A stretch of DNA of 64,000 nucleotides from Linanthus parryae (Eukaryota > Streptophyta > Magnoliopsida > Ericales > Polemoniaceae): positions 806,001 through 870,000 of the forward strand of contig JALGPY010000015.1 in NCBI GenBank assembly GCA_023055425.1, in the 5' to 3' direction. Shown piece after piece: positions 33,977-44,281 of the stretch. The notes beneath the pieces are model-generated. The model saw nothing but the letters and a program-made list of their open reading frames with translations, ran no database searches and was not told the origin of the DNA. Both the position numbers and the translations under genes were made by a program. Within the stretch, counting starts at the first letter, position 1. Each line of letters begins with the position of its first letter.

Positions 33977-36276
33977 CCGTTGCGCGTCCCGAGCAACAAT
34001 CCAAATCTCAAACTATCAAAATCATCCGAACCTTCCTCCTCTCATCTCACCTCTCGAGTCAACCATTCCAACCAAGACCATTGCATACTTTTCAACTTAC
34101 CAATTGCATACTAACCTCAATTAGCCGACTCAATACACACGACGACTCAATACAAGACACAACGATGCAACAATATGATGCAATGCAATTATACGACTCG
34201 ATCCTACTAAACACATATATACACAAAATATCTTTTTAGGCGAGATCGGGCAATCTCAATTAGCTTAAAACGGTTCTCATGGAGTGATGAAGAATCTAGG
34301 AACGAGGTATGAAATGCAACTAAACTCGACAACAAGAATTTCCCTTAGTTAGTATAGAAAGCCTAGCTTTACTACGTGTAAGAATAACCTACCTCTTCGC
34401 ATGTGCAGATAAATAAGAGGCTACACTAGGCTAAGCCACATTCAAGGTCCGAGCTCCTATTCCTCTAACGGGTTAAAATGTAGAGGCTTAGGGACAAAAG
34501 GATAATCATGTAGTAGCAAGTCCTAAGCGTCACATTCTCACGTTAAAACCCACATCTCACACACCCTCACCACGATGATAGGAACCGCAACCCGAAACTC
34601 ACCATCTTCGGCCCTCGATCCCCTCAAACCCTGGTACAATACGATTTCCGTGGCCACCGTCGTGAAACATGCATAAAATGAACATCGCCGTCAATGAAAT
34701 AGTTGCTTCCACCACTCGGTCTTCATTAAGCTCCAACTTTATTCCTTTATTTCATCTCTCCTTTTTTTCTCTCTTTTTTTTTCTTTTTTTTTCTTTTCTT
34801 TTTTTTTGTTTTTTTTTTATGTTTTTTTTTTTTTTTCAAATCTCTCAATATCCAAAAACACAACTTCTACAACGTATATCTCGAGTGGTCTTCCAAGTGT
34901 CAAGCCAAACAAAAACATTAAGGGGAGGAAGTAAACAATCCAATGAATATATATCACAAGTAAAATCCATCTCCCCCTAACTCAATGAAATACACGGTGC
35001 CACCAAACAAAGCCGCAAACAAATCCAAGTACATGTATGGGGATGGAGTCGTCACAAGCTCAATCTCTATGTCCGTAGTCAAAAGTCGACATCCCCACAC
35101 TAGAATATACCCATGTCCCCTCTCAAGTAATCAAAGAAATATAAGTCTCGTGCTTAATCCAACCGATCCTCCTACACCAAGATGGTGCAAAGAAACGATC
35201 CCTAGCACGATCCACCAATCAAATCACCCAACCCAATTTGTGCGTATTAGATGCCACGCACTCACGGCTCTCCACAACTGTGTCCATGGTGTAATGACAT
35301 GGAACACCGCCACACCGAAGTGCGCAAGCCTACTCTCACTCACCCTCGCATTCCCCTCGATAATCATAAATGAAGTACATGCGATATGTAAGACTCACAC
35401 AAGTATATCATGAAGTACTCCCTCATCGAACCCCCTCAACTACAAACACCCTCGTGACGCACTAAAGCGGTGATTCTAACCAATCGGTGATGAAGGCCAA
35501 GAATCGTCACCCTAAGTCCAGAGGTTATCAAAGAATCCAAGGTTCAAAACAGGGTTTACTAGTGGTCCTACAAGGTAAGTTCTATAAGAAGTGAGTGCTC
35601 TAATACACACCTCGCACAGCTGTTTCGTGTGCCACTACGAGGCGGGTTGGCGACTACCTAAGACGTACACATGAATGTTCGGCTTGTTTAGCTCACACCT
35701 AGCTCAACTCTTGTAAGAAAACAAGGCACACACTTTAGATTTGAAAATCATTTAAGTGTATTAAAAATAGGCAGGTATTCCCGTAAAGAAAGTCTCTCTA
35801 TACATACTAAGGGGAACTCAAATTGTCATTCTCGGTCACACGTCATACCCTATGCCTAAAGTTCTCACACTCCTCGATTTTCCAAATTCAAGCTTCTTTT
35901 GATTGCCCTTTCTCAATTTTCAATTTGTTTTAATTTTTTTTTTTTTTAGATAATACTTCCTACTCTATATGCATGGGCTGACTCGAAAGAAGACTCGAAA
36001 CTGACTCGATTCGGGTAGGTGGACTCAATTAAACAAAACGTGCACTAAACATAAACTACTCACAATACGACACACACAATATATATAAACACGACACGGA
36101 CTACAAAAACAGACTCACAATACGACACAAACAACCTATATGTAACTGGTGAATGCAGACACGGACTTGGCTAATAAAGGCTTAGAAACCCCCCCACACT
36201 TGAACGCGTCGTTGTCCTCAACGAATGCATAGGTCAAGCGAAAAGACTCAGCATTCAAATGCAGGGGGTGGTAAGT
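33977..36276 (-). other. Copy B 3' region
   Basis: This noncoding region is related to that of copies X and A. It has polypurine-like motifs (complement at 35,091-35,100 and 36,189-36,200) and a T-rich tract at 34,760-34,846, which reads A-rich in element orientation. The plus-strand frames at 34,669-35,413 are antisense and low complexity in part, and are not supported as genes. Confidence 0.7.
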
Positions 36277-37830
36277 CTACTCGGACGAATCCTCGTCGTC
36301 CTGGTCCTGGTCTCCGGAATAGGCATCCGAATGGTACTCGTAGGCACCAGGGTAGGTCTCTTGGCCACTAGGCCACTGATCTCTCGGGAATCCCACATGA
36401 GTGGCCAATGCCTCTAACCACTGGTCCTGACGGTGCTGATGCAGACTCACCTGACGTAGTCCCTGTCCTAAGTTACGCATGCTACTGCGATGATGCTCAA
36501 ACTGCCTAGCACTCATGTCAGCAACATAGTCACGGGACCGACCCTGGGATGTGAGGGTCATAGTCCTGGTCAATCTCAACTCGGCCATCAAGTCCGCTAA
36601 GCTCATACTCGGCTGGCCAGGGTCAATGACAGGTGGAGGTACAGGCTGAGGTGGAACGGGAGGAGTAGGAGCTGGAGGAGTAGGAGCTGGAGGCGTGGGA
36701 GCTGCACGCGAGGAAGGGGCTCTTTTCTTAGCCCTTCCTTTAGGAGGTCTAGAACTAGCTCCAGCCTCCATCACCACTACATCCTTCAACGGGTCCGGGA
36801 TTTTGTCAAACATTCTCGGAGCCTTGGGTTTGAGGTCTAGCTCTTCCTCAGGCACGCTGGCCCCGCAATCCTGAGCTAGTTGCATGAGTAAGAAACTATG
36901 GCCTGCAGACTTCTTGTTTTTCTTTTCATACCTCTCGTGCAAATACAGGAAGATCCGCCTAGGAATGTCTATCCGATGCCCCCTCGATAGACACAGAGCC
37001 ATGAGACACACCTCAAAATCAACGTAATTGGGAGCCGAAACTCCCAACACCCATGACTCTAACAGCTCAATGAGCCACCTTGGCTTAGGCAGCAAGTATC
37101 CAACTGGGATCTTCCAATGTCTGATATTAGTTTTAGACCTATCCCAGTCGGCTCCTGGCACTCCCGCAAAACAAAAAGCCGACACCTCATTAATGAGCGT
37201 CTGCTGGTCTTTCTGCAGATAAATCTTAAATTGACACGGCTCTGTCAACGGGGGCCACTTAAGTGCTGCGGCGATGCGCTCAGAAGACAAAACTAGCCAG
37301 TTCCGACGACAATAAATCACACGAGGGTCATTGAGCCTAGACGTCTCACCCTCATCGGTGTGTCTCGCATTCGCATAAATCTCACGAGTCAGTACAGAAC
37401 TGGCTTTCTTTTTCACTAACTCCATCCACCCCGCAAAGTTCTCGGTCTTCGCGACCTTTTGTAGGTCCTCTGGCACTCCCTCAAGTGGAAAGATTTTCTC
37501 GGCCTGGACACCTCTATTAATCCTAGGGTTCGATCGGTAAAAACCCTGGGCATTCGCCGAAATAAACCTATAATCGCAAAAGACCCCGCCACTATCAATT
37601 TCTAGCTTTTCGTCATCCGGCTTATGACCACGATCCTTTCTAAATGGGGGAAATTGGGATGGAACGGGTGTATGAAAAACCCTAAGGTCAGGGGATAACG
37701 GGATGACCAATTGGCCACCCGTGTCACCCCCATCAGACTCAGACCCACTCTCAGGCACGTTCACCCCACTTCCCCCAGGTAATGTATAATCGGGGTCGTT
37801 ATCACGACTCGTTCTCGCACGTTTGCTCAT
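36277..37830 (-). CDS. Copy B ORF3, intact env-position protein
   Basis: I chose the Met at 37,830 (MSKRARTSRDNDPDY). It lies in the part that corresponds to the start of copy A ORF3, and the upstream 40 codons look like leader. The product is 517 residues. Its basic N-terminus is followed by a conserved globular part (about residues 55-350, with DPRVIYCRRNWLVLSSERIA and a Trp-rich block). Then come a basic PPKGRAKKRAPSS segment, a Pro/Ala/Thr repeat (APTPPAPTPP type), and an acidic tail ending DDEDSSE. The possible nuclear signals and the lack of a signal peptide or membrane segment argue for an intracellular protein. Its role is unknown; it is the plant-transposon-protein type of Athila. 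It is the only ORF3 here without stops. Confidence 0.8.
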   Translation of the reverse strand: MSKRARTSRDNDPDYTLPGGSGVNVPESGSESDGGDTGGQLVIPLSPDLRVFHTPVPSQFPPFRKDRGHKPDDEKLEIDSGGVFCDYRFISANAQGFYRSNPRINRGVQAEKIFPLEGVPEDLQKVAKTENFAGWMELVKKKASSVLTREIYANARHTDEGETSRLNDPRVIYCRRNWLVLSSERIAAALKWPPLTEPCQFKIYLQKDQQTLINEVSAFCFAGVPGADWDRSKTNIRHWKIPVGYLLPKPRWLIELLESWVLGVSAPNYVDFEVCLMALCLSRGHRIDIPRRIFLYLHERYEKKNKKSAGHSFLLMQLAQDCGASVPEEELDLKPKAPRMFDKIPDPLKDVVVMEAGASSRPPKGRAKKRAPSSRAAPTPPAPTPPAPTPPVPPQPVPPPVIDPGQPSMSLADLMAELRLTRTMTLTSQGRSRDYVADMSARQFEHHRSSMRNLGQGLRQVSLHQHRQDQWLEALATHVGFPRDQWPSGQETYPGAYEYHSDAYSGDQDQDDEDSSE

Positions 37831-38670
37831 TTTAACCAAGTATAACAAAATAAAGAAATTAACGCGACAAAAGCAAGTGCACAGTGACAAGTTGTGTACA
37901 GATATGAAGCAGTTAAACACGTAAGCACGCAATCCTAGGACTCTAAGCAATCTCCCCCAAGCACGCTACTAAGCGCAACAAAAATTAAACCGGGCTTTTA
38001 CTCAATCGTGCCTAGACTCGAGTATTGAAATTGCGAGAGAGATTAGGACGTACCTACGTGCCCGGAGCAAGTCTTACGGGCACGAATTTGCAGAATTTCG
38101 ACAACCCGGGCTGTTTTCGGGTCGCCAAAATTTTTCTTCCGAATTTTTCAATCAATGTGTGCCTTTTTCTCCTTGCGGTGTCCCGTCAAAACCCTAAAGC
38201 TACTTCTTCGAATTCGATCTCAATCTCGCCCAATTTCAGATTCTTCCTCAAGAACCCTAACTTGGCCTCCTTCTTCAATTCACCACCAATCAGAGTTGTG
38301 GTCGCGGTGGTGATGGGGGTTACGTAGCACGGTGAAGGAGGGAGGAGGTGACTGCTGCGGTGGAGAGCGAGAGAGACGGCGGCGTTGGTGCGAGAGGGAG
38401 GCCGGTGGTTGCGGTGAGAGAGAGAGGGAGAACCGGCGGCGTTGGTGAGGAGGCGGGAAGAGGGGTCTGCGGCGTTGATGAGGCGGCGGTGGTTGCTCTG
38501 TGATGGTGATGATGGTGGTTGGAGATGGTGGTCGTGGGAGATGTTGGTCGTGGTGGTGTTTGCAGAGGACAGAGGAGGGAGTCGACGGGAGGGTTTAGAA
38601 ATTTTATTTTGTTTTTTTTGTTTTGTTTTGTTTTTTTTTTTTTTTAACCCGATGGACTGCCCCCTTAAAA

Positions 38671-38944
38671 GTAAACGTGCGATTACTTTACAGTAATCGT
38701 ACGATTACATGAAAGTAATCGTGCGTTTACTTTTAAGTAATCGTACGATTACTTGAAAGTAATCGTGCGTTTACTTTTAAGTAATCGTACGATTACTTGA
38801 AAGTAATCGTACGATAACTACCTCGTACGACCTAGTGGGTAGGTCTTGCGACCTAGTAAAACAATCTGCTTCCACCATTTTACCCCAAAATTTTTCTAAG
38901 GCAAAAGTAAACGTACGATTACCTCAAGGTAATCGTACGATTAC
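38671..38944 (-). repeat. Palindrome array, B type, before ORF3
   Basis: Sites start at 38,671, 38,693, 38,715, 38,737, 38,759, 38,781 and 38,803, each 22 bp after the last. Two more start at 38,907 and 38,929, again 22 bp apart. Perfect copies are GTAATCGTACGATTAC. Others carry CGTGCG in the centre or GTAAACG in one half. A degenerate CTCGTACGACC lies between the groups. Confidence 0.9.
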
Positions 38945-39228
38945 TTTTGTGCAGGGGAAAAAAAAATTATTAGCCAAATATACCCTTTACCTCGTATTTT
39001 GATCCCGATCTCCGATGAGTGTGATTTTTGCACCTTTCGATCCCTTTTTCGACGTAAGTCTTGCTCACATAGATCACGTCCCGTTTTCGGATCGTTTTCC
39101 CCGACTTTACTCAATTACCGCCTAATTACGCAAAAAATACCCAAAATGTGCCAAATTCGTCGCTTTCTTCAAAATTTTGCAATCACCTTCATCAAGATGG
39201 GGAGTGCGGGATCTCTTCTCGTGTAGAA

Positions 39229-39480
39229 AAATTCCCAAAGTCCGGGGAACCTTTCATTCTTCAATTTCGCGCTTCCAAAGGCTCGTTTTGCATTTCCGGA
39301 TGCTTTTGGACGCCTTTTAGCATCCTTTTTCGTCTTTGTTGCCCGTTTCTTTGGTTTGTCATGGATCTCCTCGACCTCGAGACTCCATTTATGTTATAAA
39401 AAATTCCCAATGTCCGGGGAACCTTTTATCCTTCAATTTGATCATTCCAAAGTCCCGTTTGGCAATTCCGGATGCTTTTT
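39229..39480 (-). repeat. Two tandem copies of a ~171-bp unit
   Basis: The words attcccaa(a/t)gtccggggaacct, cttcaattt, cattccaaa/cttccaaag and ttccggatgctttt occur in the same order at about 39,229 and 39,401. Copy A has one unit in the matching place (about 28,125-28,230). Confidence 0.7.
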
Positions 39481-40064
39481 GGCTCCTTTTTCCTCTTCGC
39501 AACATCCTTTTTGGCATAACTTCTTCGTCCGGACTCCGATATACGCGATCCACCTATCCACAGAAAGCTCTCGACCACCCCCACACTATGGCACAGTTCA
39601 AATCAGCTCACAGTCCTGTCTTCAAAAATTCACCTCGTAGTCCGTGCCATTGTGCCAGCTTTCTCAATTTCCTTACGTCTTCTTTGCGTATATCAAGAAG
39701 GGGAGTCCGGGAACTCGATCTCCCCCAGGTGCGTGTGTTGAGTAAGTGTAGGAATGGCGTCAATCATCTATTTCTTCATTCCGGGTCCCGATACGCGTTT
39801 TGGCCTGCTCTTTCTCGTTTTTCGTGCAATTCTTCACTCGCGCATCAAGAAGGGGGATCCGGAATAGGCCTTCCACCTAAAATTCCTGCACATACTCATT
39901 GAAAATATTAAATCCACTCTCTCGCACCTCTCAAATAGTTAGAACAAAATAAAATAACAAAACAGTATTGAAATCTACACTATGCAGTAAATAGGTTGGG
40001 TTGCCTCCCAACAAGCGCTTTGTAATTTAAGGTCGACGGCCCGACCAAGTTACCTTAGATGAGC

Positions 40065-42845
40065 TCAGATATCGGGAATTGGTTTGAGTCTCTCGATAAC
40101 CCCAATGAAATTCCCGTCCATGTACGGTTTTGCTCGCTGTCCATTTACCTTGAACTTGTTCCCATTCTCAGCTTCTACCTCGAGCGATCCCCATGGGTAA
40201 ACCTCTGTAATTGTAAATGGACCACTCCACCTTGACTTCAGCTTGCCCGGAAACAATTTCAGTCGGGCGTTGAATATCAGTACCTTCTGGCCCACTCTGA
40301 AATCTCGTGGAATGATATGCTTGTCATGCCATTGCTTGGTTCTCTCTTTGTAGATCTTGGCACTCTGATATGCCATCAACCTGTGTTCTTCTAACTCAAG
40401 CATGCCTGCTTCCTTTGTTCACCAGAGAGCTTAGCATCCAAATTTAATTTCTTTAGCGCCCAAAACGCTTTGTGCTCAAGTTCCACCGGCAGATGGCACG
40501 ATTTCCCGAAAACGAGTTGGTAGGGAGACATGCCCAAGGGAGTCTTGTATGCAGTCCGGTATGCCCATAAACTATCATCCAAGTGTAGAGCCCAGTCTTT
40601 GCGTCCTGGATTGACAGTTTTCTCTAGAATCCCCTTTATCTCTCGGTTAGACACTTCAGCTTGACCATTGGATTGTGGATGATAGGCCAATGAGATCTTG
40701 TGTGTCTTTACCCCATACTTGCTCAAGGTATTGGCAAAAACCTTGTTCACAAAGTGTGATCCCTCATCGCTAATAATGGATCTAGGCGTTCCAAACCTTG
40801 TGAATATATTCTTGCGTAAGAATCTCTCGACTGTAGAACTATCATTCTTTGGACACGCCAGAGCCTCCACCCATTTGGTGACATAATCAACCGCCAACAG
40901 AATATACAGATTACCAAGCGACGATGGGAATGGCCCCATAAAATCAATTCCCCACACATCAAACGGTTCTACTTCTAACACGAAATTTTGAGGCATTTCA
41001 TTTCGGTTAGAGATATTACCTGTTCTTTGGCACCGGTCACACTGCTGCACAAATAGATGGGCGTCTTTATGCAAAGTTGGCCAAAAGAAACCACTCTGAA
41101 GTACCTTAGAAACTGTGCGTGATTTGCCGAAATGTCCCCCACAATTCAACTCGTGGCAGTGTCTAAGGATCTCTAACGTGTCCGGTTCCGCAACACATCT
41201 CCGCAATACATTGTCCGCCCCCAACTTGAACAGATAAGGATCATCCCAGAAATAATGTCGCGCGTCTGCAAAGAATTTCTTCCTCTGATGGTAATTCAGG
41301 TCCTTGGGCACAATGTTGAGTGCCTTGAAATTTGCCAAGTCAGCAAACCAAGGCACAGCTGCAACCACAACCATAAGCTGCTCATCTGGAAAATCCTCCC
41401 GAATCGGCAAATCCTCCTGCTTATTGTTCTCCAGTCTTGACAAATGGTCTGCAACCACATTCTCTACCCCCTTTTTATCTTTGATCACCACATCGAACTC
41501 TTGCATCAATAACACCCACCGGATCAATCTTGGCTTGGCGTCCTTCTTGGTGAGAAGGTACTTGAGGGCTGAATGGTCCGTGAAGATCGTCACCTGAGAA
41601 CCCACAAGATATGGACGAAACTTGTCCAACGCAAATATGATAGCTAACATCTCTTTCTCCGTGGTAGCATAATTAACCTGTGCATCATTAAGAGTACGAC
41701 TGGCATAATAAATGACGTGAGCTACCTTATCTTTCCGCTGGCCCAGAACTGCTCCCACCGCATAGTCACTAGCATCACACATGAGCTCAAATGGTAGGGT
41801 CCGGTCTGGTGTGGTGATGATAGGCGCGCTAATCAACTTTTCCTTGAGCAAATCAAAAGCTGACTTGCACTCCGCATTAAAATCAAAAACTGCATCCTTC
41901 TCAAGCAATCCACACAAAGGCTTCGTGATCTTCGAGAAGTCTTTAATTAAGCGCCGATAGAACCCTGCATGTCCCAAGAAACTCCTTACCCCTTTGACAG
42001 AGGTAGGGTAAGGAAGCTTCTCAATAACCTCAATCTTGGCTCTATCCACCTCTAATCCTTTGCTGGAGATCTTGTGGCCCAAAACAATTCCTTCCGTAAC
42101 CATGAAGTGACACTTCTCCCAGTTGAGCACTAGGTTGGTGTCAATGCATCTATCCAGAACCCGGGCCAACTGTTGCAGGCAGTCTTCGAATCCATCACCA
42201 TAGGGCGAGAAGTCATCCATGAACACTTCAAAGTTCTGCTCCATCATATCAGAGAAGATCGACATCATACACCTCTGAAACGTAGCAGGTGCGTTGCATA
42301 ACCCAAAAGGCATGCGTCTAAAAGCGAAAGTCCCATAAGGAAAAGTGAATGTCGTCTTCTCCTGGTCAGCTGGCTCAATTGCTATCTGGTTGTACCCGGA
42401 GTACCCATCCAAAAAGCAATAATGAGAATGATGTGCCAGCCTATCAAGCATCTGATCAACGAATGGAAGGGGAAAATGATCCTTCAAAGTGGCATCATTG
42501 AGCTTGCGTTAATCCATGCAAACTCTCCACCCAGTAACAGTACGAGTGGAAATTTGATCACCTTTTTCCCCTTCCACCACAGTTATACCTCCCTTCTTAG
42601 GGACACATTGCACCGGGCTAGTCCATGTGCTGTCGGAAATCGGATAAATGATGCCCGCCTCCAACCATTTAAGCACCTCTTTCTTCACTACCTCCTGCAT
42701 GTGAGGATTGAGGCGGCGCTGAAACTGAACTACCGGCTTCTTATCTTCCATGAGCCGAATCTTGTGCTGGCAAACTGTGGGGCTGATCCCCTTGATATCT
42801 GCTATGGTCCATCCCATAGCTGCCTTTCTCTCCTGTAGTACCTTG
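40065..42845 (-). pseudogene. pol: Copy B pol: RT, RNase H, integrase
   Basis: This is the part of pol left of the solo LTR. It reads the end of the pre-RT linker, RT (catalytic FMDDF), RNase H ([30 protein letters not shown]), the integrase zinc finger ([10 protein letters not shown]...CDRCQ) and the core ([27 protein letters not shown]). The defects are a TAA at about 42,509-42,507 where copy A has Tyr (CMDYRKL), and a one-base deletion near 40,405 that moves the last 113 codons into another frame. Apart from these and the solo LTR it is intact, so the element decayed only recently. Confidence 0.9.
42841..42845. repeat. Target site duplication of solo LTR, left
   Basis: CCTTG is repeated at 44,282-44,286. 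Copy A has the uninterrupted site (ctcaaggta, near 24,783-24,791). Confidence 0.95.
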
Positions 42846-44281
42846 TGTTGGAATAGATGCCCTAGAGGCAATCTAGTTTAGTATGAATTTGTATATGGCT
42901 AGAAAATTCATTTATTATTTATTGGATATTTAATAAAATGAAATCCTTAGATTTAAAATTGTGTTGTTTATCTTAAATATCCCTAGTCAAGTATAATGAT
43001 TAATGGGACAATCATTTATAGACTAGCATGGGGTTGGATTGATATGGAGATATCACGATCCAACACATAGGTGTGCATTACGGAATGTTGCACTGGATTG
43101 ACCCATCACCGAGAAGGCTACATACATGTTATGTTGAGTCACAAGTGCTTCTCGGGGTACAATGGTATTGTCATCCTTAGACTTGAAGTCACTAGATATT
43201 CTAGTTGTGGATCATTGTGATCTTGGTAGCGTTAAACGCTACACCGTAACTGGGTAGTTATAAAGGCGTGTACTGGATACAATGAGAAGCAAGCTTAGAG
43301 ATCGTAGTGGACGTAGAAAGGATTTGCCCCTCCCACATAACGGGAATAGATATCCTAGGCCACTCGAGGGATAGTGCTTATAGAATGTCTGGCCAGACTC
43401 AAAGAAATCAATATATGGGATATTGATGTTATTTGCACGAATAAGGCTATTCCCATAGATCGAGACACTATGGATTCGATATACGAGTGTGACTTGTATG
43501 TCTCGTGTCCAATCCGGATATAGAGGCAAAGGGATGAGACAATTACTTGTACAAGGTTGTCTAGATGACTATTCTATTAGTTGGCTAGAATGGATGTTTT
43601 GCTAGAAACCGCTCCATATTAGCAAATAGTTGCTACCAACTAGATAGAACCTATGGGGTCACACGCTATATAGAGTTGTACTAGATTTGGGAATTAATTA
43701 ATTGGATTAATTAATTAGAAGGATCACTTTGCAAACCCTTGCAAACTTAGTAGGGACTAATTTGCAAGGAAGGGACTAAATTGAATTCTAGTAGGACTAG
43801 AATAAGTCCTTTAGGTAGTTAACAAGGAGTTGTTGGACTATATAAAGGACCCTCCTTCCTTCCTTCCTTCCTCACAACTTATGCTCATTAGTGATCATAA
43901 AAAGAGTGGGAGAGAACAAAGGAGAGAGAGCAAGCAACAAAGGAGGCCGACGCCCCCCATTGCCGCCGCCCTCGTCCCCGTCGGCCAAAAGAGGGCCGAA
44001 ACCCCTCTTTTGTCTCGTTTTGCGTGATTCCTTCACCCTCCTCTTATTCCGGGCTAGCACCAAGGAGTTTGGGAGATCTAGGATCAACTCTAGGCGTGGA
44101 TCAACTATAGAGAACGTGACACTATTCGCGTTTGAAGTCATCAAGGAGAACCCAAAGGTGTGTTTATGATTTCTTACCTTTACTATCGTTATGCATCTAG
44201 ACTTGTGATCCTTGGAGGGTTTTGCATGGTTATTTGTTTGATTATGCTTCCGTTGCGCGATCCATGAATCAAAACCCTACA
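42846..44281 (+). repeat. Solo copia LTR in copy B pol
   Basis: It is 1,436 bp, starts TGTTGGAATAG and ends AACCCTACA, with CCTTG on both sides. It is related along its whole length to the copia LTR at 13,281-14,699. No internal copia sequence is present, so LTR-LTR recombination removed the body after insertion. It has a TATA box at 43,839-43,846. It splits pol between the codons for QLLKV and LQERK. Confidence 0.95.
43839..43846 (+). promoter_or_regulatory. TATA box of the solo LTR
   Basis: tggactatataaagga matches the site in the copia LTR at 14,276. It could still start transcription, antisense to copy B pol. Confidence 0.6.

Larger units (their letters stand above)
37831..40064 (-). other. 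Copy B spacer between pol and ORF3
   Basis: No gene. In element orientation it holds a polypurine-like motif (39,587-39,574), a 171-bp duplication, the palindrome array (38,671-38,944), a T-rich tract (38,600-38,645, plus-strand reading) and a G/C-rich, leader-like stretch (38,300-38,580) before ORF3. The part next to ORF3 (37,990-38,120) is similar to copy A. Confidence 0.6.

Noticed and set aside
34669..35413. Plus-strand frames in the copy B 3' region
   Set aside because: Antisense to the element, partly a T-tract translation, with no similarity to known proteins.
36277..37830. ORF3 as a true envelope glycoprotein
   Set aside because: No signal peptide or membrane segment in the chosen frame; basic and acidic low-complexity parts suggest an intracellular protein.
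38442..38696. 84-codon frame in the G/C-rich part before ORF3
   Set aside because: Its composition is simple (GGTGG and GGCGG words), it is antisense to copy B, and it ends in the palindrome array.
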